Shown in pieces: positions 50,850 to 61,374 of a DNA stretch of 64,000 nt. The position numbers and the translations under genes are program-made. Origin of the DNA: Actinostola sp. cb2023 (taxonomy: Eukaryota; Cnidaria; Anthozoa; Actiniaria; Actinostolidae); NCBI GenBank assembly GCA_033675265.1, contig JAUJYZ010000097.1:35001-99000 (forward strand), given 5' to 3'. Each line of letters starts with the position of its first letter. The stretch's first letter is position 1. The notes below the pieces were generated by a model. That model had not been told where the DNA came from. It did not search any database and worked only from the letters and a program-made list of their open reading frames with translations.

Positions 50850-53405
50850 ATGATGTTCGAAAATTTTCTGAGAGAATTCGCCGAAGGGGAAAACACTGAA
50901 GATAGTCAAAGCGTCTACGAAGATGTTGGAATCACTTTACCAGACCTGGATGAAACGCAAATCGCACAGAGTGAGAACGAATTTGTAAGTACAAAGACAT
51001 GTGCTGCATGAAAGGCCGTCAACAAACTTCAATTTTAGCTTAAATTCATGTACAATATTGCATCTAAGGTGTGGAGAACACTGCCGATAAACCCTGTCTT
51101 TGAAGTCTTGAGTGTTGAAGTGATATTTTCTATAGATTTTCTATTTCTCACGCGTGCACTTCGAATTGTTTAGCGAGATGTCTCCCTTTACTTGAAAACA
51201 AGTAACGGACGAGTGCAAGGCGCAGAACATCCACCGTTCGAACTACCCAACCGCTGGACGTATGCCACTCTAAAGGCCATCGTTGAAGACTACGTCGAAC
51301 GAATGACTGGAGCTCCGATTGTTGTTGACCAATTGTACTACAAGAAGGCGAGAGGGAAGTCAGTTGTGTTACTCAACAACGACGGAGACCTTACAGCTCT
51401 TCTAAAAGAATACCCATTACTGCACAAGTGTGGGAAAAAGAAGATGAAGTCCACTATGTATTTGGCTGTCGATTACCACAACCAATGTAAGTGCGAGCTG
51501 ATTGTTATACATTTTTATCTGCATTTTTCATCCATACATTATATTCAGTCATATTATATCTCTTCTCGACAGCTAATAAAGAAGAAGAGCACCACACTCC
51601 TGTCACTCCTCGTAGATCACCACGAATAGCTAATTCATGCTTTGACATTTTTGTCTATGAGATGGCGAAGGATATGAAAGTTTGTACAACAGCCAACGTG
51701 CTACATAAAGTCAGCCGGGATGCGAGCCTGAAGGAGATAACTACTCTTTTGCAAACTTATCTTGACGAAGCAATCGTGTACACCCCAGCCAAGGGCCTGT
51801 ATTGGCTGCGAAAGGGGGCAAAACAACCAGTGAGTCTGCGAACTGAACAAGACCTGCAAAGCTGCAAGAATGAATATAAAGGTCAAAACATAAGGCTGGC
51901 CTGCCACGCTATCCAACTCCAGAAATCCCCAGGTAAGGGAGCATTCATTTGTGGCATGTTGCTAAATAATTTTGAAAAAGAAACTAAATTATGTTTTAAT
52001 TTCCATAAATTTAGAAAATGGAGGTGGCGGGAGTGATGTCAACTCTAGAAAGAGGAGACTTGATCTGGGTTCCTCTGCTGTTGGCGGCAAGCCTGAAAAT
52101 GAACTTTGGAATGAAGTACATGTTACAATAGTAAGAGACCTTGAGAAAAGGGGAACCCTTTGGCGATTTAGCTCTAAGCATTTGAAAGTGTGGACTGATG
52201 AAATTGTGGATGGCAATAGTGCTGGGGTGAATGAAGAACCAGACTGGGACAAACACATTGAGGCAGTAACTGTTCCCCCCAAGTCCAGAAGATCAGTTTC
52301 TCCAAAAGAACAGAAGAGTACCGCAGGGATCAACAATGCCCTAGAAATGTTCCAGTCAACTCTTATGATGATGATGGCGGCACAGGCTTCAACAACATTC
52401 CAGGCGAGTGGAAAATGCTCAGTCAGGCAATTCATATACAGTAAAATGGCAGTTAATTATTAGCAATAACAATAATAGCAAAATCTCCCTCGAGACACAA
52501 TGGCATGCACAGAAAATATATTTTTAATTATTATCCCCCACCCCAGAATTTTCTATGTTTTGATAAGTAAACTCAAAACTGTAATGGTCCCCGATTGACC
52601 CCAATTATTCCTCCAATATATCATAAATGTCAATAACCTTATATATATATATATATATATATATAATAAGTTGCCAAGACAGCAACTGACAGTTGCACCA
52701 AATCCACTTGTATACACTGCTCCAGGCAAAGGTAAAACTGTAGATGTACCATATTTATAGTGTATCTGGCATGCATGTTAATGTTGGCATAATTTAATTA
52801 AACAGGTACAGTATACTTGATTTTGTCAAGGCTCAGTGGCAAATGGTTAAAAATAAAAATATTTGTGCATTTTGTAAAAGTTGGTGGGGGGAGGGGGAAA
52901 GGGGGGGAGGGGGAAAGGGAGGGGGAAAGGGAAAGGGAGGGGAGGGGAAAGGGAGGGGAGGGGGAAAGGGAAAGGGAGGGGGAAAGGGAGGGGGAAAGGG
53001 AGGGGGAAAGGGAGGGGGAAAGGGAGGGGGAAAGGGAGGGGGAGGGGGAGAGGCAGCTTATACATTTATTATTTCTTTTGCATGAATTACTTCTGCACTC
53101 CCACCAAGAATTACACACCAAATTTCATGATTATGTATTTTTTTCTCACAGCATTAAACCAGTTGACAACTAATGATTGTGCCAATGTTATCAAATCAAT
53201 TGGACTTCACAACTGCACAAACGTCTTTGAGAACAATTCCATTGATGGACCGATGCTGGAGGCGTTCATTCATCCTCACCTAGGCAACCAATTGATGACA
53301 TCCCTTGGGATCAGCGAGGAAGACCAGATGTCATTGGTACCAGAGATATACAGATTGAGAGCACGTGGATACAATAATTATAATGCCTCTTCAACCTCTA
53401 CCTAA
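50850..53405 (+). CDS. Transposon-borne protein with two ubiquitin-fold-like regions and a C-terminal SAM-like domain
   Basis: Six coding exons: 50850-50984, 51174-51486, 51573-51932, 52015-52403, 52683-52731, 53152-53405; phases 0,1,1,0,1 agree; 499 aa. The fourth intron would be GC-AG (CAG|GCGAGT); otherwise the fourth exon reads on to a stop at 52463. Seen: acidic N-terminus; aa 46-148, an alpha/beta region (NRWTYATLKAIVEDYVERM, SVVLLNNDGDLTALL) resembling a PB1/ubiquitin-like fold; aa 165-265, a similar second region (LKEITTLLQTYLDEAI); a linker with NSRKRRLDLG, a possible nuclear signal; aa 417-485, a SAM-like domain (CANVIKSIGLHNCTNVFENN, SIDGPMLEAF, LTSLGIS-type helix). SAM domains oligomerise or bind RNA/DNA. 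It lies inside the transposon and converges with the transposase, so a role in transposition or its regulation is inferred. Fold calls are by eye. Confidence 0.75.
52881..53052 (+). repeat. GGGGGAAA-type purine tract
   Basis: About 170 bp of pure purine on the plus strand, mostly GGGAGGGGGAAA repeats, in the last intron of the accessory gene. It produces long false open frames on both strands. It could form G-quadruplex or triplex DNA. Confidence 0.93.
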
Positions 53406-53631
53406 TTTCATCACTATATTATAGTAGTGTGTTTAGTTTTTTTATATAATACAGTCATGTTACTATTCAATCACATGTTCATACATTGTAGTTATGATCC
53501 ACTTTCTTTCAAATTTGAAAACAGAAATCAAAAGCAACGTTGGTGTTTATATTTAATATTTACTAGTTATTATTTATTTGACATTTATAGAGTGCAGACA
53601 ATATACCCATGAAAGATATAAATAACTTATA

Positions 53632-54520
53632 GTGATTCCAATAAACCTGGGCATTACTAACTCCACCTTAATGTCACTTCTCACAGTATTTAACAACCAC
53701 CCATTATTATGCATCAAAAACAGTACACGTATTTGTGGCGTATAATTGGGGGAATGAGCCCAACTGATGGCGTGGCAAGCCTGGCGTGACGACTCCCTTA
53801 GTGCAAAACATAACAACAAACATGACCTTTTAAAGCCTCACTCATCTCCCCAGCACTCCGCGTGCTGGATCGGACAAGGGTATTGGCAGGTGGAACGCAA
53901 TGACGTACCAATGACGTCACTATAGCATGCTAACCAGCTAGCAAAATACGCTTGGGAAAGTCGCCAGACAGACTTAACCGCCAACTGAAGGGGTAACCCC
54001 GGTTTATTAAGCAATAACAATCTCCATTTACAATATCAATGATTGGCACCCAAACTAGGGAGGGTGGGAGGGAAAATTATTTGAACTATATTGTTACTGT
54101 GCAGCAAGGCTTGCAGATATGAGTATTTATTCTATATTGACTTGCTTTTATAGCCAGACAGTTGTTCAACAGGTGCAAAGACCTAGCCAATGCTAAAGGC
54201 TGTACTAAAGTAAACCTAGACGGCACGTGCGCTATGAGAGAGACATGAATGCTTTATAGTTTATAAACGCAAATTACTGACCAATGCAAGGCAGTGATAG
54301 AAGTTGGGAAAACCCGAAAGCCAGACAAGAATAGTGGTAATGAAAGTGACCTTGATCGGCCTTGAACGTGTGCGCTTAGCCTGAAACCTGATAGACGTAA
54401 TGCGTGACCTGCTGGCTCGGGTACCATTAACTATATTTTACTATGCCCATGGAGGAGAGTAAAATAGACAAATACACACTATTAGCTAATTAGTAGTGTC
54501 AAGGTTTATTGGAATCACTC
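53632..54520. mobile_element. TA-flanked 889-bp non-autonomous element
   Basis: Ends GTGATTCCAATAAACCTGGG and the inverse with TA at both sides; same family as 38527 and 44696 but with a longer, non-coding interior. It is inserted between the two converging genes of the 7.2-kb transposon. Confidence 0.85.
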
Positions 54521-54735
54521 TATTGTCTGCACTCCACAATTGGTATAGTTATCTAATATAGAGACAACATTATACTATTGATGTTCAAATCTGTTGTGTT
54601 TTAGATATCCACTGTAGTTACACATACCCACAGTCATGAAACAAGTTGGTACATGCTTCAGCAGTTATCTGCAAATATATGAAAATAAATTAATTGTTGA
54701 AGATTTTGATCAAACTTATGCTGTGTGAATACTTA

Positions 54736-55072
54736 ATCCTCGAAGGTGCTTTGAAATAGCATTATACAATGTAAGAAACATTAAATTTAGTGTTCATATT
54801 ATTATTATTGTGGTGTTAGAGTATTGTTTCACACAGTTTCACACTTATCTTATTTGTACTCTAATATAACTTATAAGCTGGTTATTTTTCATATAAATGA
54901 ACAAGTGTTCATTTATATGAAAAATAACCAGCTTATAAGTTATATTAGAGTACAAATAAGATAAGTGTGAAACTGTGTGAAACAATACTCTAACACCACA
55001 ATAATAATAATATGAACACTAAATTTAATGTTTCTTACATTGTATAATGCTATTTCAAAGCACCTTCGAGGA
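54736..55072. repeat. Long near-perfect palindrome (about 165-bp arms)
   Basis: The left arm, 54736-54902, is the reverse complement of the right arm, 54907-55072, with only a few bases between (TGAACAAGTGTTCA centre). The right arm includes the last 34 bases of transposase exon 3 and its donor, so these are duplicated in reverse in the intron. Confidence 0.9.
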
Positions 55073-55234
55073 TACTTCTCGCTCACATCTTTGTGCCTGA
55101 GCAGCCATTTCTTTGCAATGCTGAAGCATTCCTCTATGGGATTTAGGTCTGGTGAATAAGGTCTAAAAAAGTTCAATAGTTTAATATTCATACTAAAAGC
55201 CAAGGCTGACTCGACAGTTTTATGAAATATAATA

Positions 55235-55370
55235 GGGATGATAACCAAGATATTCATTGCTATATCTAATATCTAGATAAAAAAAGCAATGAAACAAAGT
55301 TGTTGAAATAAACTAAAACTAATTTTATCTAAATATTAGATATAGCAATGAATATATTCAGGTTATCATT
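55235..55370. repeat. Imperfect hairpin with 43-bp arms
   Basis: GATAACCAAGATATTCATTG with CTATATCTAATATCTAGATA at the left is mirrored at about 55325-55370 around a loop of about 40 bp. It lies in intron 2 of the transposase pseudogene. Confidence 0.75.
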
Positions 55371-56673
55371 CATATTATATTTATACTAACTGAACACAGT
55401 CATTATACCTGTGAAATTACATACATTGTGTATAAAGGAAGAAGGAAGACTCCAAATATTGTGTGAAACTGGAGCAAGTACAGATATCTGATGAGAGAAC
55501 CAATCAGATTTGTGAATTTGCAACAGTCATGGCAGGTGGTTTCTACCAAGGTGAAGGATATTAGATGACAACATGCTATCTAGGACATGTAATTATGCGA
55601 TAGAGAGCTCAGTGCAATACAGTTACATGTATACTATTATTATTACTCTTCTGATATCTGAAAGTTGTACCGCAAGCTTATCCTCACTCTTATTTTACTC
55701 TGGATAATTCAATTTCTCCACTTAATTGATATTAATATTTTTTCCATCCCCATGGAGTTTGATATTTCGAACTATAGTTTATGCCAAGTTGACAATTATT
55801 ATAATAATAATCATTATAGTTGTGCACTTACGGTAGGAATAAAACAATCCCTCCTTTTGATCTGACCATTCTCAACACAGCTGCAGAGTAGTGAATACGA
55901 CAGTTATCGAGTTACCACAATTGAACAATTTTCTCCATTTGCAAAGGAACCAACTATTGGAACAACAAACTGCTCAATTGCAAACTCGAAATTAGCCCTG
56001 TCAAAAGCTCCAACAACAGTATGTGCAGTCTTTACACCATCAATTGAAACTGCACCGAGAATGCTGTAACGTGTTCCACGTGTGAAATTAGCCCTCCTCG
56101 CCACACGGGTTCCCTCAAGGCTGCGTGCATACTTCCTCTAGAAATAGAAATAAACCAGTTATTCTAGGGAGGGGTTGGGGGAGGGGTTTCGGTTTGGGAA
56201 TAACCAAAAAAATCCCCCTATACTTGGGTCCTGGATACACAAATGGCTTGAAAGTATTTACCTGGAGTGTTCTATCATCTTTAGATGACTCATCAAGGAA
56301 AATGAACTGCTCTGCTCGAAATTGCGATATGAATCGCCTGAACTCGGCACGTTGTAGTTCGTTGCGCTGGCGAGCGACGAGTTGCATCTGACCGAACAAC
56401 AGGGAAAATAAACAATATTTATTACTTCCCAACCTGCACGTGTGAATGAGAAGCGCTGTAACATCAAGAACTCATGCATTTTCAAAATCTTGTTATTAGT
56501 TTTGAATGATCAGTTTTGAAAATATTGATATCTAGCTCAGTTTTATCGAAGTCCAGCTGAATAATAATTATGAACTTTGAGTCGTTCAATACGACATGAA
56601 TACGAAGATGTTACTCCACCATTTCAAATTGATTCAACTGAGCTGGAAAGGTGTGAAATGAAGGCGGTCCAGT

Positions 56674-56694
56674 CCCTTTTATAGCGCGGTTTCG
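56674..56694 (-). promoter_or_regulatory. TATA promoter of the transposase gene
   Basis: Inverse copy of the promoter at 50516-50536; TATAAAAG reads on the minus strand at 56683-56676, about 290 bp before the first recognised transposase codon. Confidence 0.68.
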
Positions 56695-56699
56695 TGTTT

Positions 56700-57400
56700 A
56701 AAACAATATTAATGTTCGTGTTATTTCGATACGAATGCTAGAAAAATGTTAAAACGAAGTGAAGTCAGACGGCAACGCTAAATTGCTGACGTGTTCGCAT
56801 GTTCATTGATGAATGCCGTTCATCACGTTCGTGTAATTGCTAACAACGCAATGGCGCAAATTTGTATCACAAACGCGGACTTCTTATACATATTTCCTTC
56901 TCAATATTTGCTATTGTACCAGTGCAGGTACATTAGCGGCAATTTTACTCTATATCTCAAGAACTACATATGTTATGAAGTGCCAAGTTATGCGTGAGCA
57001 TATGCGTGTTTACAATTAGATGCACATCGCAAAAACACGCACAATTTTTCATTCCGATGCTGCACGTTCATTTTCAACACTTTTCTAAATATTGTTTTGT
57101 AAAGAAAAGTGTTATTATTTACCTTTTAGCTCATATAAAAACAAGCTCAAAACTCTGCGTTTTTAGAAAGAAAATATGCGAACTTTGCCAAAGAGAATCT
57201 AAAGGCGTGCTTAAAATTCGAACTTGTAGACAACAGTCGTCTGCTTACCTTGCCGTCAAAGTTGAAATTTTGCGCGGAATAAATGTCAGGAAGCCCAAAA
57301 TAGCATTGAATGATTGAAAATAAATCAATATTTGATCGGGTAAAATATTTTTTGTCGATCTTAACTTTACGATATAAAAACGGCACTTTTACTGAAAAGT
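56700..57400. other. Right subterminal region of the 7.2-kb element
   Basis: Non-coding as far as can be seen; open frames of 60-107 codons have no motif. It ends in the TAATTGTGAACA-type subterminal repeats. Confidence 0.55.
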
Positions 57401-57439
57401 GTTCACAATTAGAACTGTTCACAATTAGAACATACTGTA

Positions 57440-57732
57440 CTCAATAATAGTAATTCAACAATATCTGTTATTTGAAATTGTTTCTGATTCCTTGATTGAT
57501 CCAAGTAAGTGATGAGCGAATAATAGATATAACATGATAACGAATTTAAAACAATGAAGAGAGAAAAAACAAAGTTTGGGCGCGCGCCATTCCCCCTCCC
57601 CTTAGGGCCAGGCTACGCAGGCTATACCCTGGGTTACGGAGGCTAGGCCGTCCTCTTCGGCTCCTAGGGCCTCTGGAACCCAGGGTACGCAGCTAGCTAT
57701 CGGGACGCGTGATTGACAAGAGTTTAAACAGT
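57440..57732. other. No gene recognised
   Basis: Contains an irregular GGCTACGCAGGCTA/CCAGGGTACGCAG repeat at 57600-57690. Confidence 0.5.
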
Positions 57733-58219
57733 CACCCATTGTACCAACCTATTAGAAGTCTATTTAGCATTTGATCAATACTGGCCAGCCATTGTACCAA
57801 CCTATTAGGGGTCTATTTAGTATCTGATCAATACTGGCCACCCATTGTACCAACCTATTAGGGGTCTATTTAGTATCTGATCAATACTGGCCACCCATTG
57901 TACCAACCTATTAGGGGTCTATTTAGTATCTGATCAATACTGGCCACCCATTGTACCAACCTATTAGGGGTCTATTTAGTATCTGATCAATACTGGCCAG
58001 CCATTGTACCAACCTATTAGGGGTCTATTTAGTATCTGATCAATACTGACCACCCATTGTACCAACCTATTAGGGGTCTATTTAGTATCTGATCAATACT
58101 GACCACCCATTGTACCAACCTATTAGGGGTCTATTTAGTATCTGATCAATACTGGCCACCCATTGTACCAACCTATTAGGGGTCTATTTAGTATCTGATC
58201 AATACTGGCCACCCATTGG
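57733..58219. repeat. 53-bp minisatellite, nine copies
   Basis: The unit is CACCCATTGTACCAACCTAT + TAGGGGTCTATTTAGTATCT + GATCAATACTGGC. Copies are nearly identical, the first being the most diverged. Confidence 0.94.
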
Positions 58220-58883
58220 ACATGGTTTGAAATTTGCCTGTTTCCAGTCAAAATTACCAATGTGAACTGAGATAATGAGCTATGTTGTAGCTCGCTCAAA
58301 AGAACGCGTATCACACTTGGGCTATCGCCTTAGCTAGCTAAACCGGTCTTTAGCAGTGTTGTTGAAAAGTGTATTTTTTTTATAAGTCCGCTTTTGTATT
58401 TATCAATACAAAAACTTGTAATATTATTGTAAAAGTGCAAATAAAGTAAAGTATCATTATTACTAGGCAGTGAATTTGTCCTGGCTTTTGCTCTCCAGAA
58501 TTGTCACAATAGGTGGCGCATTATCGTTTACTTCCCTCCCCTGTCCGCGTTTTTTTTGGGGGGGGATGGGAGTTTACTTTGACTAGTGCATTATTAGCCC
58601 TGTACACACTTCGTGTGTATCTCTGACCAATCACAGAAAGAGGAATCATGTTGCATCAACTGAATACAAAACACAATCCCTTCTGTGTTACAGTCTCTTC
58701 TTGACATCTACTTCGTAGTGTGAAGAAGTCCTATCTCGAGTCCAAAAACTCAATTCAATTACAACTCAACTTTTTATTTTGCACTTTTTACAAATATTTG
58801 AATATATATTAATAGTGATAAATTAGCTAAAATTCTTAAATTTCTTAAAAATAGTTCAAATTGATTTCGATACGTCAGTCGGC
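58220..58883. other. Upstream region, no coding feature seen
   Basis: A G-run at 58555-58567 and AT-rich DNA. It may include the promoter of the small exons at 58884-59155. Confidence 0.45.
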
Positions 58884-59155
58884 ATGGATTGCTCATGTGC
58901 AGATATTGTGGATTTTATGGGAGAGGATCGTTCGAAGGTAATACAATGAACTGATTGCTTTACATTTTTTTTAAAGGTGTAGTTTTAGTCACAGTTACCA
59001 GTAATGTGCTTTTATTGATAGGAGTTCGAAGATCGCGCAGCCGATGGGGTTTTGCAAGTATCAAGCTCCTTCGGCACAACTCCCATATCAGATGGGGCTG
59101 ATGTGGCCGGGGATGTGGCCTGTGACATTGTCTTTCTGGGCACGTCCGCTCAGAG
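58884..59155 (+). CDS. Two short exons of an unrecognised gene
   Basis: Exon 58884-58937 begins ATG (MDCSCADIVDFMGEDRSK) and ends at AAG|GTAATA, phase 0. Exon 59022-59155 follows an acceptor (ttttattgatag) and encodes an acidic segment (EFEDRAADGVLQVSSSFGTT, GADVAGDVACDIVFLGTS) to a strong donor AG|GTAAGT, phase 2. The next exon was not identified: joining to the THAP exon breaks its frame. It could be an upstream part of a transposon gene or a short host gene. Confidence 0.45.
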
Positions 59156-59240
59156 GTAAGTTGTAGACAGTCCTTCATTTAAAATTCCATTGATCTTGTA
59201 CTGCATGGTAGCCTGCGAATGTCAGCCACTTTTTGGCGCT

Positions 59241-59272
59241 GGCCACGGGGTCTCACGTGAGACCCCGTGGCC
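59241..59272. repeat. Perfect 32-bp palindrome centred on an E-box
   Basis: The half-site GGCCACGGGGTCTCAC is followed immediately by its exact inverse; the centre is CACGTG at 59254-59259. Imperfect symmetry extends a few bases outward (GGCG.../...CGCC). It lies 254 bp before the THAP ATG. Confidence 0.9.
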
Positions 59273-59525
59273 ATCGCCAAATAAAAACCTCTGGGTGCTT
59301 GGAAGCTTATTGCATCCTTTCATCTCATTGAGCATGGTTTATGCTCATTTTGTTGCCGCCATTAATCGAATGTGTTCCTGGCCGACAGAGGCATGGGAAC
59401 TAATTCCGAATGGAAATGACGTCAGTTTATCAGTCGATCCTGTGTTTGTATACAAATATTAGCCACGCGGGTGAGTTTTTGACGTTCAATCTTCTGTATG
59501 ACAATAAATATTATCAGATGTTATA

Positions 59526-59826
59526 ATGCCAGGCTGTCGTTGTGTTGTGCAGGACTGCAGCAATACTTCGAAACCTTCCTCTGGTATTTCGCTGCATTCT
59601 AGTCCTGTAAACAAGCATGGCCGTGATAGCTGGGTTAGATTTGTCAGGATGCACAGGGCAAACTTTAACCCACAAGGACGATTCATGATCTGTTCTGATC
59701 ACTTCGATGTAAGCTGTTTCGAAAGACCAGTACATATCCAAGGCTTTAGGAGGTGCTTGCAGCCAGGATCTATTCCTACAATATGGAAAAAGGACAGTGT
59801 TGTCATCTGCGCGAAGTCGGAGAAAG
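59526..59826 (+). CDS. THAP-domain protein, first coding exon
   Basis: The ATG begins a THAP zinc finger of about 85 residues: MPGCRCVVQDCSN, SLHSSPVNK, DSWVRFVRMHR, then MICSDHFDVSCFE and a closing LQPGSIPTIW. The C2CH ligands (Cys4/Cys9-type pair, Cys and His in CSDHF) are present. THAP domains bind specific DNA and occur in host regulators and in P-element-type or other transposases. The exon ends at GAGAAAG|GTGAGA, phase 1. An acceptor-like tattatcag lies 9 bp before the ATG. Downstream exons were not resolved: candidates at about 60000-60060 end in a good donor but no frame joins cleanly. Confidence 0.8.
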
Positions 59827-59869
59827 GTGAGAAATATTCGCACCAAGTACTTCATATGCATTTTGTTTG

Positions 59870-60980
59870 ATTCGAATCAGTAATGATTTCGATAGTTTTT
59901 GATAAAACAGGGCTTGTCTTTCTCTCACAGCTGTACATACAATCTGAAATATCGATCTTTCGTTTAGGTTATGAAAGAAATACTTTCCGATGAAAAGGCT
60001 ACTGGGATCTCACGATAGTGCAGCTCATCTCCCGTACCCGCAAATACCGCGAATGTTGTTCCGGTAAGTAATATGTATTCCTTATGTCCGTAACTAATTA
60101 TTACAAAGTATTGCACTTGTTCAATCTAACGCTGCTTTCCTGAATAATAGCTTGACCAACAGCCTGAAGACGTCATGATACATTCTAGTCCGGCTGTTAA
60201 GCGACAAAAAATCACGGAATTGTTCGTTTTTTGATAAAAGCATGAAAGTTGGCACAATTGTTTATCTCTATGTACTTAATAATTCTGGATATGGAGGCAT
60301 TCGAAATTCGGCTTTTGAACCGAGTAATGCGCATGTCCAAAATCAGTTAAAAACGTCCGGACATGAAAACGAGACTGGACAAACCTTTTCGTTATTTAAT
60401 GGCATTTGATGTTGTTTGTAGAATTAACATGTTGGTTGAATACCTACAGCATGTACAAAGGTGTTTGTGTGGTAAAAGAGATGTCATGTGACCAGTCACG
60501 TGACCTGAATTTTTTTAAAAACGGACATGTGGAATGATTTTCTTTACAAAACGCTTTAATTTGAATTGCATCAGTTTGTGGGTTAAGTTTAAACTACGTT
60601 GGAAGTGTTTAGTCGATATTATAAGAAGGTTACAAAATTATACCCCAGGATTCATCTTATGGGGGTATTTCTGAGAATTTATCACTACTGGTGCCCACTC
60701 CACTCACGGTTTTCAAGATGGCGGCACCCATGTTGGAGCTGAGCTACACGATTACTTTTCTGTAATGACTGTAAGTTCCATGTAAGTATTGAGTTCAGTG
60801 AATACATGAATGCCTAAATGTGTATATTAAATATGATTTACGATAAAATGTTTAGGAAATATGCGATTTTGCACGCTTTTCAACTCGATACATCAGTTAT
60901 TTACAGCTCAATATAAGCTTAAGACTTACGTATATACTTCCTACTGAATTGTTACTTCTAAGTTAAGCATTTACTTCTAA
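59870..60980. other. Gap with a possible 5' UTR exon
   Basis: TGTAATGACT|GTAAGT at 60770/60771 is a strong donor that could pair with the acceptor before the large open frame at 61375. Otherwise nothing coding was supported. Confidence 0.4.
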
Positions 60981-60982
60981 TA

Positions 60983-61317
<335 letters not shown>

Positions 61318-61374
61318 TCCTCGTATAACCTCACTTTACAGTCATTAAGATGATTTTTTTTATGTTTAAAGATT

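Larger units (their letters stand above)
54618..56387 (-). pseudogene. DD34E transposase of the 7.2-kb element, frameshifted
   Basis: Four exons: 56387-56262, 56137-55832, 55162-55039, 54668-54618. Motifs in order: FIFLDESSKDDR (first Asp), RYSILGAVSIDGV, DNCRIHYSAAVLR (second Asp), then LFLP|PYSPDLNPIEECF across an intron (Glu), and a last exon ending NLFHDCGYV. The spacing from second Asp to Glu is 34. Exon 2 is 306 nt where 305 would keep frame: one extra base at about 55908-55913, between SIVV and DNCRIHY, breaks it and gives a stop at once. The N-terminal helix-turn-helix expected for the family was not found; it may lie in an upstream exon. Intron 3 contains most of a long palindrome. 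Confidence 0.82.
50202..57437. mobile_element. Tc1/mariner/IS630-type transposon with accessory gene, 7.2 kb
   Basis: TA on both sides (50200-50201 and 57438-57439). Ends CAGTATGTGCGTTCTAATTG and the inverse of CAGTATGTTCTAATTGTGAA. The motif TAATTGTGAACA recurs subterminally at about 50218, 50408, 57402 and 57416. Two converging spliced genes are inside: a SAM-like-domain protein (50850-53405, plus) and a DD34E transposase (54618-56387, minus). About 24-40 bp around each TATA promoter and a second segment (CGCTTCTCATTCACACGTGC) are inverted copies near both ends. At 7.2 kb with a second gene it is far larger than a typical Tc1 element. Confidence 0.82.

Noticed and set aside
52847..53121. 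Open frames rich in GKG or LPFPLP
   Set aside because: Artefacts of the purine tract; only the last part of one frame (from 53152) is a real exon.
59970..60062. Candidate second exon of the THAP gene
   Set aside because: It has a good donor but no acceptor joins it to the phase-1 end at 59826 without a stop or a doubtful reading frame.
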